From Microglena sp. YARC (lineage: Eukaryota > Chlorophyta > Chlorophyceae > Chlamydomonadales > Chlamydomonadaceae), in NCBI GenBank assembly GCA_022414725.1, contig CM039463.1, positions 71,936,724 to 72,000,723 of the forward strand: a stretch of 64,000 bases of DNA, written 5' to 3'. This document shows positions 19,771 to 31,835 of this stretch, piece by piece (the first letter of the stretch is position 1; every line of letters begins with the position of its first letter). Position numbers and translations under genes: made by a program. The notes beneath the pieces are model-generated. The model searched no databases. It worked only from the letters and a program-made list of their open reading frames with translations, and was not told the origin of the DNA.

Positions 19771-20345
19771 ACAAAGGGGGAACCAGGAAAAGGCCGCAAC
19801 TGATAAAACCTAGCCCTTTGTGACCAAGGAGAAAAGACCAAAGAAAAAGGCAAGAACGGCTAAGGGACAGCTAAGGACGGACACCACCTGGGCGACGTAA
19901 AGGGACAAAGGAGGACGGGAACAAAGACAAACAAACCAGAGAGGCAAGGAAGAAGCCAAAAACAGGAAGCCCAAGAGAAGGGGCTAGGACTACTAAGAAA
20001 AAGACTATGAAGGGGGGGGCATAACATTGCAACCTCTAACCGTCACCGGATCAAGAGAACTGAAAGAGGAGATGCAAACTAAGGAGGACTAAAAGGAAAC
20101 TAGGCGAGAAACTAAGAGAAAAAAGGGGGGAGGGGGGGGACTAAGGAGGCAACTGAGGGGGAAACTAAGGAGGCAACTAAGGGTGGAAACTGAACTAGGG
20201 GAAGCAAACTAAGGGGAAACTGGCAAAAACAAGCCAAAAGCAGGGAGGCAACCAGAAAAGAAGAAAGAACAACTGGAAGCAAAGCGAAAACCTAAAAGAC
20301 TGGTCTGGGCAGGTGACAACAGGAATGAAGACAGAGGACAGTATC
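19771..20345 (-). other. 3' UTR of LINE-A copy 2
   Basis: Reverse complement of the 3' UTR, including the ACAAAGGGGG arm directly inside the poly(T), the partner arm near 19815, and the G tract (C in sense) near 20124-20140. The acidic-repeat coding region begins at ~20345. Confidence 0.85.
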
Positions 20346-23212
20346 AAGAACCAGATCTTGATCTGGATCTTAGCGCAGATCTGGACCTTGATCTTGGTCC
20401 AGATCTAGCCCTAGATCTGGAACGTTGTCGTGTGCTGTGTCCAAATCTGGAACCTGATCCTGATCTGGGGCAGGGTCTTGATCTTGGGCTTGGGCTGGAT
20501 CTAGGTCAGGGTCAAGATCGGGCCTAGAGCTGGGGCTTGGGCTGGACCTAAATCAGGGTCTAGATCATGGTCTAGAGCTCGGGAATGGGCTGGGTCTGGG
20601 TCAGGGTCTAGAGCAAGTCTAGATCCGGGTAATGGCTGGATCTGGGTCAGGTCTAGATCAGGGTCTAGAACTAGGGCTTGGGCTGGGTCTGGGGTGGGTC
20701 TGGATTGTAGGGAGCGCTGGGCCATGGGGATTGTCATTTCCATGGTGCGTGGTATCAGGCTCCTGGTCACCGGAGTGGCCCCAATCATGTGCAAAAATCG
20801 GGGGTGGCCCATAAGCTTGCAAAGGAAGCCACTGTGAGAGAGAGCAATCTAGGCCACGCCACCAATCTTGACAGAAGGCGCCATTATCAAGGTGTCGAAA
20901 TATCCGTCTGGGGTGCGCATCCAGTCCCTGGCGATGGCTTGGTGAAGGTTGCGCCAAGGGCAAGGCAGATAGCCTTGTGGTGAAGGGGCTCAGAATGGTC
21001 CAGTCTGTCAGCCCGGGACGAAACGGAACCTGCCATATCGCGCCCAAAGGTGTTTATACGCAGGAAGGACCACAACTTTAGGGATAGAGGGAGGAGGGGG
21101 TGTCCCGCGGGCCACGTAAGGGTGATGTCGTCACGGAGGAGGAAGAAGCGGCAACGAGGAAGGCGCTGCCCACCGGTGAGGGTCTCCCAAGTGGAAAGGA
21201 GCCAGTCTATGACAGGGGCAGAATCAGGGCATTCCAAGAAAGCGTGAACATTGTGCAGCAGTGTGCAGCTGCAAGCAGTCAGGGCTGGAGCAGACTATGG
21301 AGGGGGGTCGTCTTGGGACCGTTGGAAGCGTCCTCGTACATGAGCAAGGAACGCATTGCAGCCCAGGGTGCCATGAAGCAAGCTCCGGCAAGTGATGGTA
21401 TAAGGACGGTGGAGAGTCTTGTCAGCGAGGCGTACCCACACCTGCGAAAAGCCTGCACGTAGAGGGAGGGGAGACTTGAGGTTCGTCTTGTCTTTGGCAG
21501 TTCTCTCGCTGCTGGCCTGGACGAGGGCGACACGTTGTAAGTCCACCCAAGCGTCTGTGGGAGGTCTTCAGGGGAAAGGGACTGGAATAGGGGTGACAAC
21601 GAGCGCTCTCTCTGTTGCTGAGGCAATCCATCGGGATTCAAGACCACGGAGGGGCCTCGCAGGTCAGGGTTAGTGCTAGGGTGAGTGTCCAAGGTGGAGG
21701 GGGGGTAGAATGCTCCACAGCCTGGGCCAAGCAGCACGTTCCTCGGTATATAACCTGGCACAAAATGGTGGGGAACTGGGCTTTGTTGCATGATATGTTG
21801 GGTGAAGAAGGGCCTGCCGTGCTTGGCGCACAGAGAGTTCAAGAAGGTTCACCTCAGTATCATCATGGAGTGGAGACCCCATGTTGTTGGGTCCAGTTGG
21901 AGGTCCTCCAAAGACCAACCAGCCATGGTTCCAAGAGCTCTTGCCTCTGGGTGGGGAGGCCTTGCTGGATCAGCTGCTCCTCAAAGTCTGGCCCGTAACC
22001 ATGCTTCTCGAGTTTCTTGCGTAGGGTGATGAGGGCAGCTTGGGGGTGTCCTTGGGGGGAAGGGCAGGAAGGGTGAGAGGGTGTAACCGGCCAGAGGCCA
22101 GACCTCCCAAAGACGGTCCTCTCCAGTGAGGGGATCTGGCCCCTCTGCAAGGGGACCAGCAGGGGCCACAGCGGGAAAGAGCTTCCACTTGGGAGGTGGA
22201 AGTTCAGAAGGAGGACAGCATCCCGCCAGGGTCTGGCAGAGAGGAGAGGATGAAGTCAAGGTCTTGGACAGCAGCGGGAGGAGGTGAGCTCGTTGTTGAT
22301 GAGCTGAGCGGATGTCCTTGAGACGGTGCCACGAGAGTGCTTGGAGAGAGCACTTGTTTGAGGTGATGGGCATGGACGGAAAAGGAGGGGTGTGTTAAGG
22401 TGGTTTTCCAGCTAGGATGGATTGGGGGCACTGCATGGGGCGGAGCGATAATTCTACGAATGTTTCAGCAGGAGAAAAGCCTCTGCACTTTCCCGGGCCA
22501 AGTGGTGGTGATTGAGGCGATGTCCACAGAAGACGCGTAACCAGGCATGGTATCCACTTGGCTGACCTGGAGGAAGGCGCACAGCCCGAGAAATCTCGTG
22601 ACGGTTAAGCTGCTGCCAGGGGTGACCTGTGTAACTGAAGAGGAGCCATGTGGTCTTGCCAGCATAGCAGCCGAGTGGGAAGCAAGATGGGGGTACAGCA
22701 AGCCCTCCTCGATGAAAAGGAAGGACGGCTGTCCCGAAGCGGGGGAAGAGGTGTCCTGGACGTGGTGATTCCTCCTCTTGCAGGCTAGAGGTTGCAACAA
22801 AGGCATTGAGAGAAGATCGCAACTGCTGGCGGAGAGGCGCTGGTGTGATGCAAAGTTAGCCTGGAAGATGAACTTGGAAGCCAAGCATTGCATAGCAACA
22901 TGCGCCCTTCCAAAACATTGAGATTGCGTTGAGAGCCATGGAGCTGCTGCACGTGACATGCTATGGGCATGTGCTGGTAGGCTGCAGCCTTGCAAAGGCA
23001 GTGTCTGCACCGAACGGCACGCCCAGCAATCTGTGAGGTGTGTCTGGGGGATGGAGGTGGTAACCAGTCAAGTGATTGGTGCCAAGGGCGGGGGTCCAGA
23101 TCTGCAGGGAGGGGTATGTCTGGGGAAAGTTCAAGAAGCAGAAGACGGGTCTCTGGGAACAGGACTGGGCGGGGTAAGCCAGCCGAATTGGCTACGACGT
23201 ATGTCTCCTTGA
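20346..23212 (-). pseudogene. Polymerase C-terminal region and acidic tail, copy 2
   Basis: Acidic DLDP-type repeats lie at 20346-20720, then the Cys/His finger region (~21230-21300) and the remainder of the post-RT region, each recognisable by similarity to copy 1 at 14661-17462. The frame shifts repeatedly; the longest open pieces (21279-21842, 22465-23010) are chance runs through these shifts. Not functional as it stands. Confidence 0.75.
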
Positions 23213-24640
23213 TGATAGGCCCATCTGTGGCTGGGTTGAGGACAAAGTGCTTGCCATCGTCAGCAAACGAGAGGTGGCAGGGGCCAACTCTCCTGAGGAA
23301 AGACGGAAGGATTGCAGAGTTCCACAAGATCTCAGTTGGTTATTGTAGGTGATGAAGGCTCAAAGATGATGACCCATTGATTACAGCTCAAGGCCCCACC
23401 CTGAGGGAAGCCGGAAGTGTTGGGGAAGGAGGGTAGTGAAGAAAACCGTTGAGACGCACTCGCGTTTTAGAGCTGCCATTCATGAGGATATCGCACCAGC
23501 GCGTGATGCCGGTGCACTATTGAATCCCATGGCTGACATTGTCTTTAGGAGCCATCCCCTGTTGACAGAATCATAAGCTTTAGTGAGGTCAGAAATGCAG
23601 CAACCATCCTGGTAAGCCAAGCTCTTTCAAGCGCGCAGCCAAGCCTAGGTGATAGCGGATGTTGTCACTGATGTCTCTGCCACGGAGGAAAGCTGATTGA
23701 GTGACGTCGATGAGATATTCCAGTGGGCGTTGCAGCCGGTGAGCCATGATCAAAAGGATCAGCTTAAGGTCGCAATTGAGAAGGGTGATAGGAGACGGTA
23801 ACCTGCGAGGGAGTCTTGGGCTGACCAGTCTTGTGGAGAAGGCAGATGGTTCCCTGAAGGAGGGGTGCTAGGGGGGCCGAGTTAACTTGATCTTGGAAGG
23901 CAGAGTTGAAAACCCTTTGAAGGATCGGGGACAGTTCTTCATGGAACGCATTGTAGACTTCAAAGGGAAGTCCGTCATAACCTGGGCAGGAGCCTCGAGA
24001 AGCAGAGCGGAATGTGATTAATGTGATTAGGCCATCGCTCCTCTAATGTGATTAGGCCATCGCCATTGACACCTTCTGCAAGGGCTGCATAACTAGGGGG
24101 AGGGACGAGGGGGGATGTGAGCAAGAAGATCCTGGTTAGCCTGTTGATGTGAGGGGACGATACAGTCCAAAGGAGAATCCAGCACTATAAAAGTCCCCGA
24201 GCATACTCCAGTCCTATGTTGACTCCTATCATTGGAAGATGAGGTCAGCCACAGAAAAGGGGTGAATGCTGGGGTGGCCCCTGGAGGCTGGATAAGCTTG
24301 ATGTGGACTAGGGCGTGAGGGGAAACGGGAAAGGTGGTGGAACCCCAAAAAAGTAGAAGGAAGATGAATCCCCAAAAAGTGTGCTGCCAAGGATAGGTTT
24401 AGAAGCTTTGAGCATTGACCAAGGGAGTTGCTGCCCAAGCGAAGTGTCGGGAGAAAATGCTGCTAAAGCCTCTAGCCTTGGCTGTGAGAATAATTCCTCA
24501 GTCCCGTCCGGGTAAAGGTTAGGAGAGGATTTGTGAAAAAGAAGCTCTGGAGGTAGGGAGAATGGAGGAAGTTGGCTGTGTGCAAGGCCTTGAGGGGCTA
24601 GGAGGGAGTCTGAAAAAAAAAAAAAGCCAGCCAGCGGTCA
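23213..24640 (-). pseudogene. Reverse transcriptase, copy 2 (degraded)
   Basis: Motif C LSFADD is read at about 23257-23275 within the frame 22785-23327. Upstream blocks equivalent to GFPQGGALS, DLTKAYD, QSAFLRG and the SPGYDG motif follow towards 24000. Numerous frameshifts and a local duplication of GTGATTAGGCCATCGC at 24018-24064 disrupt it. The N-terminal linker has lost ~200 bp near 24500. Confidence 0.8.
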
Positions 24641-25639
24641 AGCCTACCGCCCGATGAGCTGGGATGCTCCCCAATGTGTGAAGTCTTGGCAGTCGGCGTG
24701 CGTGTTCCTCCAGATGTCTTGTAGCTGTAGGTGTTCATGATGTTCTTGCAAGGGAGGTGCCCCCCTGCATGCACTCATGGGGTCAAATTGAGTCTGTGAG
24801 GGAGGGGTACTAGACCGCATCGAGGGGTCAAGAATGTAGTTTGAAATCACCAACAACGAGAAGAGGCGTCCGTCAGTGGGAAGGTTGGACGCACGCAGTT
24901 GAAAAAGAAGTCTTCTCTTCAGCAGCTTGGCCGAGCATAGAACGCACAAAATGGTGATGACGGAGTCACCAATGAAAGCATCGATGCATAGAATGCGGCC
25001 TGTTGGACTTAGGATAGGTCTTGGGGGACGGGATCTGTGATGGGGCAGTGAGGGCTTAATATCAGGATGCATGCCTCAGTGCTTGCCTGTACCAGGCAAA
25101 AGAAAAAATCTTTGCGCCTGGCCAGATTGCTCGCCCCGCGCCGGGAGGTGTTGAAGAAGGTCCTCGGGTGATGAGGTTGACCTTACTTCAGTGAGAGCAC
25201 TGCCATATCCACTCGCAGTTTCTCGAAGCCAAAGAAATGTTCTCAAAGAGTTTAAGGGGGTGGTAAGTCCTTGCGCGTTGTGCAGACAAACGGTACTCCT
25301 AGGAGGGGGCATGCTGTTGCATTCATTCGTGCTCTCTCCTGGTGTGATCCCGGCTTGTTTGCCGCTGATATTTAAGCGTGCAGATCTGCGGTAATGACCT
25401 AGGGGACATTTCAGGAGAGAGAGGTGATGGGAAGAGAGACTGCCCACCAGGGCTGTTGGTCTTCTGGGACTGTCCGAGTTCTCTTGCGAGAGTGGACAGC
25501 CTGTTGAAGAGGACGGCCTGTAAGGTGAGCGTGAACGGCCCTGAAGAGAGGATCCGGGGGCACGGTGAGGGGGGGGGAAGCTTGAGGGGGAGGTTATTGC
25601 CTGTAGAGGGGGAGCTGGGCTGAGCGCCACCAACCGTTT
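24641..25639 (-). pseudogene. Endonuclease domain and ORF1 junction, copy 2
   Basis: The frames 24644-25072 and 25076-25633 carry endonuclease elements: HNAQGLTTPLNSLRTFLWLR, ALTEVRSTSSPED, and a damaged GDFN region (VISNYILDP). Towards 25600 the frame runs without a stop from the ORF1-like Pro-rich sequence into the endonuclease (CPLGHYRRSARLNISGK), hinting that ORF1 and pol are continuous in the active element. Confidence 0.75.
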
Positions 25640-25714
25640 TTCAGGTTTGGTTTTATCAGTTGCGCCTTCGCTGGTTCCCCCCTTAGTAAAAAAAAAAAAA
25701 AAAAAAAAAAAAAA
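25640..25714 (+). mobile_element. Nested minimal LINE-A tail
   Basis: Only ~45 bp of the LINE-A 3' terminus (GTTTTATCAGTTGCGCC to CCCCCTTAGT) plus 27 A are present, inserted in opposite orientation to copy 2. Copy 1 shows the empty site (GACAACGCACGTTGGTGGCG). The left flank CCGT and right flank CGT suggest a 3-4 bp target duplication. Confidence 0.9.
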
Positions 25715-28700
25715 CGTGCGTTGTCAGCACGTGAAGTGGAAGGGGGTTCGGTGGCAGGAGGAGTTTAGAGAGAAGGGGAGAAGGAGCAGGGACGGGGGAG
25801 GTGGGATCTGGGGGGTGTATGCTCCAAGGGCCGAGTGGATGCCCAGGCTGGGAAGAAAGAAAGCGAGGGATAGATGAAGGAGAGGGAGGAGTTAGAGGAG
25901 CAGTGGGGCCAAGTCCTCTCTCGTGGGATGAGGGGGAGGAAGAGAAGAAGGGAGGGGATTGCAGAGGATATAAAAAGGGTTCGGGAGAACTCTTCGTTGT
26001 CATCCGCTGTCACTATCCAATAATAGGATTGGCGATGCCAAATCGAACGGGGGGGCTGGGCTGCAGTCGCCCTGCAGCTAGGACACGAGGAGTGTGCCAT
26101 ATAGTGAACCAAGTCGTGATGCATGTGAAGTTGGAAAGGAGTGCGCAACCAAGGTGTCCAAAATAAGGGGGTCGGTCCCAAAAGGTGGTTGAGACATAAT
26201 GGCTTGCAGCAAAGCGGATCATGCTGATGGTGTTTGATTAGAGAGTCCAGATCGCTGGTGCTGTGAGGGTGGGAGGTGATGGCGGAGAGAGGTAAGGAAG
26301 CGGGTGTGGGAGGGACGTCGGGTGGCCAGTGGGCTGGAGGAAGAGGGAGGACAGGAGAGGGAGGGAGGTGAAAAGGAAGGGGACAGGGGATGGGCCAGGA
26401 GGAGTCTGGTTTGCCCTTGAGATGGCGGGCACACCAGCAGCAGCTGCTGCATCAGAGGATGGGTCGGGGGTCTGGGAGCGATGGGGTCTGCGATGGGGGA
26501 AGGGGCTGCGCGAGATAGGAGGGACTTGAGCTGGGTAGAGGGAGGACTCTGGATGAGATTGGAGTTAAAGGGGGCTGGAGAGTGGGGATTAGAGGGATAA
26601 GGGGGGGAAGCGATCTTGGAGAGGAAGGAATCTTGGACAGGGGAAGATGGAGACTCTGCTAGTGCAGAGTTAGAGGGAGGCGGAGAGGGGGAGGATGATG
26701 CCAATAGGAGATGTTGTATGGGTACCCAAAGCTTTGCTGTGTAGTTGTCAACACTGAGTCTGCTACTGTTGGTGTCACAAAACATTGCTGCGGTAGGAAG
26801 ATCCGATTCCTCTACGGTGGCAAAGCTGTGTAAGCCAGTGCAGGTGTTTAAAGCAAGTGATGTGATAACTGTAGCCAATGCAGCGGATGCTAAAGCCGAG
26901 TACCAATGTGCTTGTCGTTGGTGGCTGAACCAAGGCTCCTATGCAGGTGCCTGTGATTTGCTAGTGCAGCTTGTGTTTGTAATGGAGTCAATTTTTTTTG
27001 TTGTTTTTTTGAGCCTCCTTTAGCTACTGATGCTGATTGCTCTGTTGCAGGAGCTGAAGGTTGATGCTGCTGAGGCGAAGGTTGAAGCTGATGCTTTGAT
27101 GCTGATCCTGATTTGCGGTGCTGAGGTTGCTTGAGGGTGCTGATGGTGATAGCACTGTGATGATTGCTTTATGCTAATCTAGTGTTGCTTGGTCTGATGC
27201 TGATGCTGAGGCTGAGGGAGCTGGAGCTGATGCTTAGAACTAATACAGATGCTAATGTTGATGCTGACTCTGAGGCTGAGAACTAAGGGCTAAGGCTGAG
27301 GCTGCTGATGCCGAGGCTGAGAAGAGCTGGAGCTGATGCTAGAGCTGATACTGATGCTGATGCTGATTGCTGACGCTGAGGCTGACGGCTGTGGCTGAGG
27401 CTGTGGTGTGGCATGTTGGCTGAGCTGTGGCTGAGGTGGTTGCAGGGCTGAGGCTGCAGGCTGCTGATGTTGGTACTGTTGATGTGAAGGCTGAAACAGA
27501 TGCTTGAGTGGAAGGGTGCAACTGATGTTAGTTGTGAATCTAATGGTGGTTGTGTGCTCTTTGATGGGGTAGATGCTGGTACGTGAAGCCGTGTCTGAGA
27601 AGGAGCTGATGCTGAAGAAGTTGCTTTGAGAGTGTGCTGCTTCTGGTGCTGTAGGCTGCGGCTAGATCTAATTCTGCACCTAGGTGATGTGGATGGAGCT
27701 CGCCTGTGGATCTGAAGTGGAGTATGAAACTTGTGCTTCATCTGGAGAAGGGGGTGCGTAATTGTGAAGTTCCTGGCTCAGTGTTGGCGGTGCTGTCGAT
27801 GGGGGGCTGCTGAAGTCACTGGGTCTGTTGTGTGTGTCTCCGACAAGGAGGAAGGCTTTGAAAAAGAGTCTGTAACCTGAGGGGGCGAGCTCTGAGGCAA
27901 CCGGCATGGAGGAGTTGCCCTCAGTAGAGGGAAACATGTAGGGCTCTGTTGGGGAGAGGGGTCGATGGGTGTGTGGACCATGTTGAGAAGGAGGGTGGGG
28001 TGAGGAGTGCTGTGGACTGACGGTGGGAGGGACAGGGGAAATGGAGAGAATGAGGAGGGTACCATAGGTCGGGGGCTCCCGATGGGTTCCATGTGGAAGA
28101 AGGGGAAGGGAAAGGGAGGGGAAGGAGGAGGAGGAGGAGGTAGTAAAGGGGAGGGGTAGAACAGAAGGGCCCTGGAAAGAAGTGAGAGGGGGATGTGGTG
28201 AGAGGTCGGGAACTGAGCCCACCAGAATGGGAGGGGAGGGGGAAAGAGAGAGGATCTTGATCCAAGAAGGTGCTGAAGGGGGGTCTACCAGGGGAGGGAG
28301 AGTAGGCGGAGGGGGAGAAAGGGTGGCAGGCGGTGGAGGAAGGGTCTTCTGGGCGCACTGGTGGATGATATCCACGATGAAGACGGCAGCGTTGGCGTTC
28401 ACGCCCAAGACTTGAGCCGGAGGATAATGACTGCCCCGGGACGGGAGCAAGGGAAGTGGAAAGGTGGGCAAAAGGAATTGTCTTGTAGCCGGCCGCTGAA
28501 AGGATGGCCTCAGGAAGGCCAAATGCGTGCATTAAGCATGTGGAAGGTACGTTTGAAGAATTAAGGCGGCGGTGTTGAAGAGGGGAGAGCGGGAGGAGCA
28601 GAGGATTAGGGGGATGAGGATCTGTCGCTGTCCCCACTCCACAGTCAAGTTGCCCAGGAATGAGATAAGTCCGCCTGGAAAGGTCAGTCATAATATCGGC

Positions 28701-29119
28701 CAATGGTGCATAAAGGACGATGCACCAATAAGCTTTTGCATGGGGACCCGCATCGCCCCATGGCGGCATACCATGGAGAAGGGGGGTGAAGTACTGGAGG
28801 AGGAAGGTGAGAAAGGCTGGCAGCTCTTGGGCTCAACTGCTGCTTTTACCTACTTCCAGTAAGAAGCGAGAAGGCCTTGTGCGGGCATGGAAGGATGTGC
28901 GAGACTTGGGAGCTGGTCATCCATGGGGCTTGCTGTAGAGTCTGTGGGGATGTCTCGCACATCAGTGGTCCATTGGGATATTCTAAGCATGTGCTGAGCC
29001 ATGGGGGGAAGCTGCATGAGGCTGTCAGAGAGAAGGAACAGAAAGAGGCCATTGATAGCTGAAAGGGGGCTGGAGAAGTATACCAGGTGTAGGATTGACT
29101 CCCATGCAAAGAAGGAAGG
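25715..29119 (-). pseudogene. ORF1 of LINE-A copy 2 (degraded)
   Basis: From high to low coordinates: the N-terminal domain (28769-27921: GDAGPHAKAYWCIVL), Pro-rich linker, Ser/Ala repeat (27050-27700), second Pro-rich linker (26219-26878), and the RING segment near 26010-26220. The RING is frameshifted: CITTWFTI survives in one frame, and several Cys codons are lost or displaced. No functional ORF1 remains. Confidence 0.75.
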
Positions 29120-29783
29120 GCTGAAAGTGTGTGGGGAAACTCGAGTGTCAGACCAGGCTGGCTGAGACACTGCTGCTATTGCAGGGCTGAAGGGGGAAGC
29201 AGAGAGTATCAAGAAGGGCAATTTCGCACACTGAGCGCTTGAGAGCTTCAAGACGAGCACAAGAACACTGTAACGTATTGAGGGAAGAGTGAGAAAAAGG
29301 CTGTCGAAGTTGAGGTCGGCCAGAGGAGTGAAAAGTCGTCCAGGTGCATTGCCGCACGCCCCGCAACGAATTGATGGTGGTTGCGAAGCTCAAGAAGCTG
29401 CGCGAAAGATGCGGAAGCTGAAAAAGATCGGAGTTGAGAAAGTTGGAGGTGCTGAAAGGTGCTGAAAGATGGCCAGAGGCTAACAAGCTGAGGGAAAGGT
29501 GTTGACCTGGCGTTTTCGTAAAAATTGAGCCTCGATCAAAAGAAAAGGTATAGGCAGATGCGTCTCCTTGAGAGCTTCAAGACGAGCACAAGAACACAGA
29601 AACGTATAGAGGGAAGAGGGAGAGAAAGGCTGTCGAAGTTGAGATTGGCCAGAGGAGTGAAAAGTCGCCCAAGTGCATGCCGCACGCCCCGCAACGAATT
29701 GAAGGTGGTTGCGAAGCTCAAGAAGCTGCGCGAAAGATGCGAAAGCCGAAAAATATCGGAGTTGAGAAAGTTGGAAAAAAGTC
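29120..29783 (-). promoter_or_regulatory. 5' monomers of LINE-A copy 2
   Basis: Two monomers with the same 328-bp offset as in copy 1. The first (29450-29783) keeps the antisense basic frame (29525-29803, +). The 5' boundary reads CCGACTTTTTTCC preceded by TTAATTTTTC, matching the copy 1 boundary TTAATTTTTTTTCTC. Confidence 0.7.
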
Positions 29784-30745
29784 GGAAAGAAAAATTAACC
29801 TAAAATAACACAGCAGGATCAAGGGGCTTGGTGAAGGGGTCAGCACAGTTGTCCTTGGTGTTAACATAGGCAACATCCAGCTGACCATCCTCCACCAGCT
29901 CCTTGATGTAGTGATGAATAACATCAATGTGATTGCTGCGAGGGAGTAGCTGCCAGTCATTGGCCCAACTCAGTGACCCTAAGTTGTCACCCTGAATGGT
30001 AACCAAACCACAAGGCAGACCCAGATCCACCCTCAACTTCTTCAACCATTGCACCTCCCTGGCAGCCTGAGACAGGGCCTGATACTTAGCCTCACTAGAG
30101 CTAATGGCAACAGTAGGCTGCCTCTTGCTCATCCAGTTCACTATGCACCCCCCAGCTAGCACAGCAAAGCCAGTCTGAGATCTCCTGTCAGACCCATCAT
30201 CAGCAAAGGATGAGTCACTGAAGACAGTAAAAGAGAACTCAGGGCTGTGGGTGTAAGTGAGTCCCAGGTGGGAATGTGTCCTCAAATACAAGAGCAAACG
30301 CTTGGCTGCCCCCCAGAGGGGGACGGTAGGGTGAGCAGAAAACCTGGACAGGTAGCTCACAGCAAAAGAAATATCAGGCCTGGTGCAAGTAGCCAGGTAT
30401 AGCAAAGCACCTACAAGAGAGAGGTACTGACTATTAGAGGCCAGGGGGTCCCCAGGAGGGTCAGTGACGGTGCACTTGGCCATGGGGGGCACCAAACTTG
30501 GGCTTGGCAGCAGCAGTAAGACCAAACTGCTCCACCAGATCAACAATGTAGGAGTGCTGGGAGAGGTTGACTTGAACACACCTGCCGTCAGAGTCAAGTG
30601 TAACAGCCATGTCCAATGAGAGGAACTGAACTGGTACACCCATCTCTGGAGGCAGGGAAAGACCAGAGAACAGAAGAGCCCTGAGTGGCAGTGCAACTAA
30701 GACTATCAAAAGAAACCTTGCAGTGGTGAGAATGAGCCACAGCAT
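29784..30745 (-). pseudogene. Copia-2 RT C-terminus and RNase H
   Basis: The frame 29800-30696 carries a largely intact copia RNase H: FSDSSFADD (first Asp), RRSQTGFAV, ISSSEAKYQAL (Glu), IQGDNLGSL (second Asp), HIDVIHHYI and NTKDNCADPFTKPLDP at the C-terminus. Before it come the RT end (HSYIVDLVEQFGL, then SNSQYLSLVGALLYLATCTRPDISFAVSYLS in the adjoining frame). The RT palm and integrase are absent: the protein passes almost directly from the protease region. LINE-A copy 2 begins just after the stop codon. Confidence 0.9.
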
Positions 30746-31613
30746 TTACTGACAGGAGGTTCACCGGACAGTGAGGTATGTAGAGAACATCGGTTAGAGT
30801 GATTGATGTTGGTAACCAATCACTACACAACACAATGGATCCCATACCTTCTGACCGTTGAACCACTCCATCACCAAATCGAACTGCTGGCTGATTTTTA
30901 GAAACATTATACACAGTGGACAAAAGACTTATCACCTGTGATAGACATTCCAGCTCCAGAATCCACATGCCAGACACCCTCAGACAGGCTTGGGCTACAC
31001 ACATTAGAGAACTTCGAGGTGCAGGAGAATAGGAAAGAGCTTACCTCCTACTTCTGCATAGCAAACCCATCAATCTGAGCCTGCAAGGAGGACATTTGCC
31101 TTGGAGTAAGCGCACCAGGAAGGGCCAGGTTAACAGGCATCGGTCCAGGACGCAATGCACCATCCCTGTCCCTTTTCAGGTGCGGGTGCTTTCGTCCAGC
31201 AGCGTTCCTCCGAGTGACCATCCTTATGGGGGCATGGTCCCCAAGTGCATTCCAGGCGCCTCTTGGTAGACCCAGAACCACCACCAGTTTTCTGCCACCG
31301 CGGAAGTGCAGCATTGGCAGGAAACTGGGGAGTGTTCCGGGACCAACCAGGGTGCCTGGCATCAGACTGAGGGAGTGCTATGTTCAGAATGTCTAGCTGC
31401 CTATATTCCTCTAGACAGGACCAGTACTCAACAGGTTACTGGTTGTACAGCATGATACCATACTTAATCCGCAGCAATTCGAAACGGGGCAGACTCGCAC
31501 CTTGAACTATGATGCCCATGGCGTGACGCTGAGTCTGCGGAGACCCAGCACTGCGGAGGTCAGTGCACATACCGCGAACCCGACGAAAGAAAACATCAAC
31601 CTGCTCATGAGTG
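30746..31613 (-). pseudogene. Copia-2 gag C-terminus, zinc knuckle and protease region
   Basis: 31436-31613 encodes a gag-like piece (QVDVFFRRVRGMCTDLRSAG). Near 31200-31250 one frame gives a Cys/His cluster, CTWGPCPHKDGHSEERC, which resembles a retroelement zinc knuckle with unusual spacing. 30594-31004 encodes the protease and pre-integrase region (VRFGDGVVQRSEGMGSI, LTDVLYIPHCPVNLLSV), the usual sequence around the copia aspartic protease. The protease active-site triad itself (usually DSGA) is damaged. Frames change several times. Confidence 0.75.
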
Positions 31614-31835
31614 CCCAAGGAAGAAGCCAAAAACAGGAAGCCCAAAAGAAGGGGCTAGGACTACTACGAAAAAAGACCTATGAAGGGGGGGGCCAAAACA
31701 TTGCAACCTCTAACAGTCACCGGATCAGAAGACTGAAAGAGGAGATGCAAACTAAGGAGGACTAAAAGGAAAACTATGCGAGAAACTAAGAGAAAAAAGG
31801 GGGGGAGGGGGGGGGAGGGGGGGGGAGGGGGGGGG
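31614..31835 (-). mobile_element. Internal LINE-A 3' UTR fragment without poly(A)
   Basis: Reverse complement of the LINE-A 3' UTR from the C tract (here ~35 G with A interruptions at 31798-31835) to the CTTCTTCC segment. It lacks the last ~210 bp, the hairpin and poly(A). CTCATGA occurs at both edges (31614 and 31836), splitting the Copia-2 gag. It is either a target duplication around an aberrantly primed insertion or a microhomology repair product. Confidence 0.75.

Larger units (their letters stand above)
19747..29783 (-). mobile_element. LINE-A copy 2, full length, with one nested insertion
   Basis: Poly(T) at 19747-19770 marks the 3' end and the 5' end at ~29783 coincides with that of copy 1. 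Net length without the insertion at 25640-25714 is ~9.96 kb. It lacks the nested tail present in copy 1, and copy 1 lacks the insertion present here, so the two are independent copies rather than a palindromic assembly artefact. Many frameshifts and small indels disrupt all frames. A ~200-bp deletion lies near 24480-24545. The upstream (5') flank is the end of Copia-2. Confidence 0.92.

Noticed and set aside
7567..29783. Assembly palindrome artefact
   Set aside because: The two arms carry different nested insertions and different small indels, which a simple inverted duplication of reads would not give.
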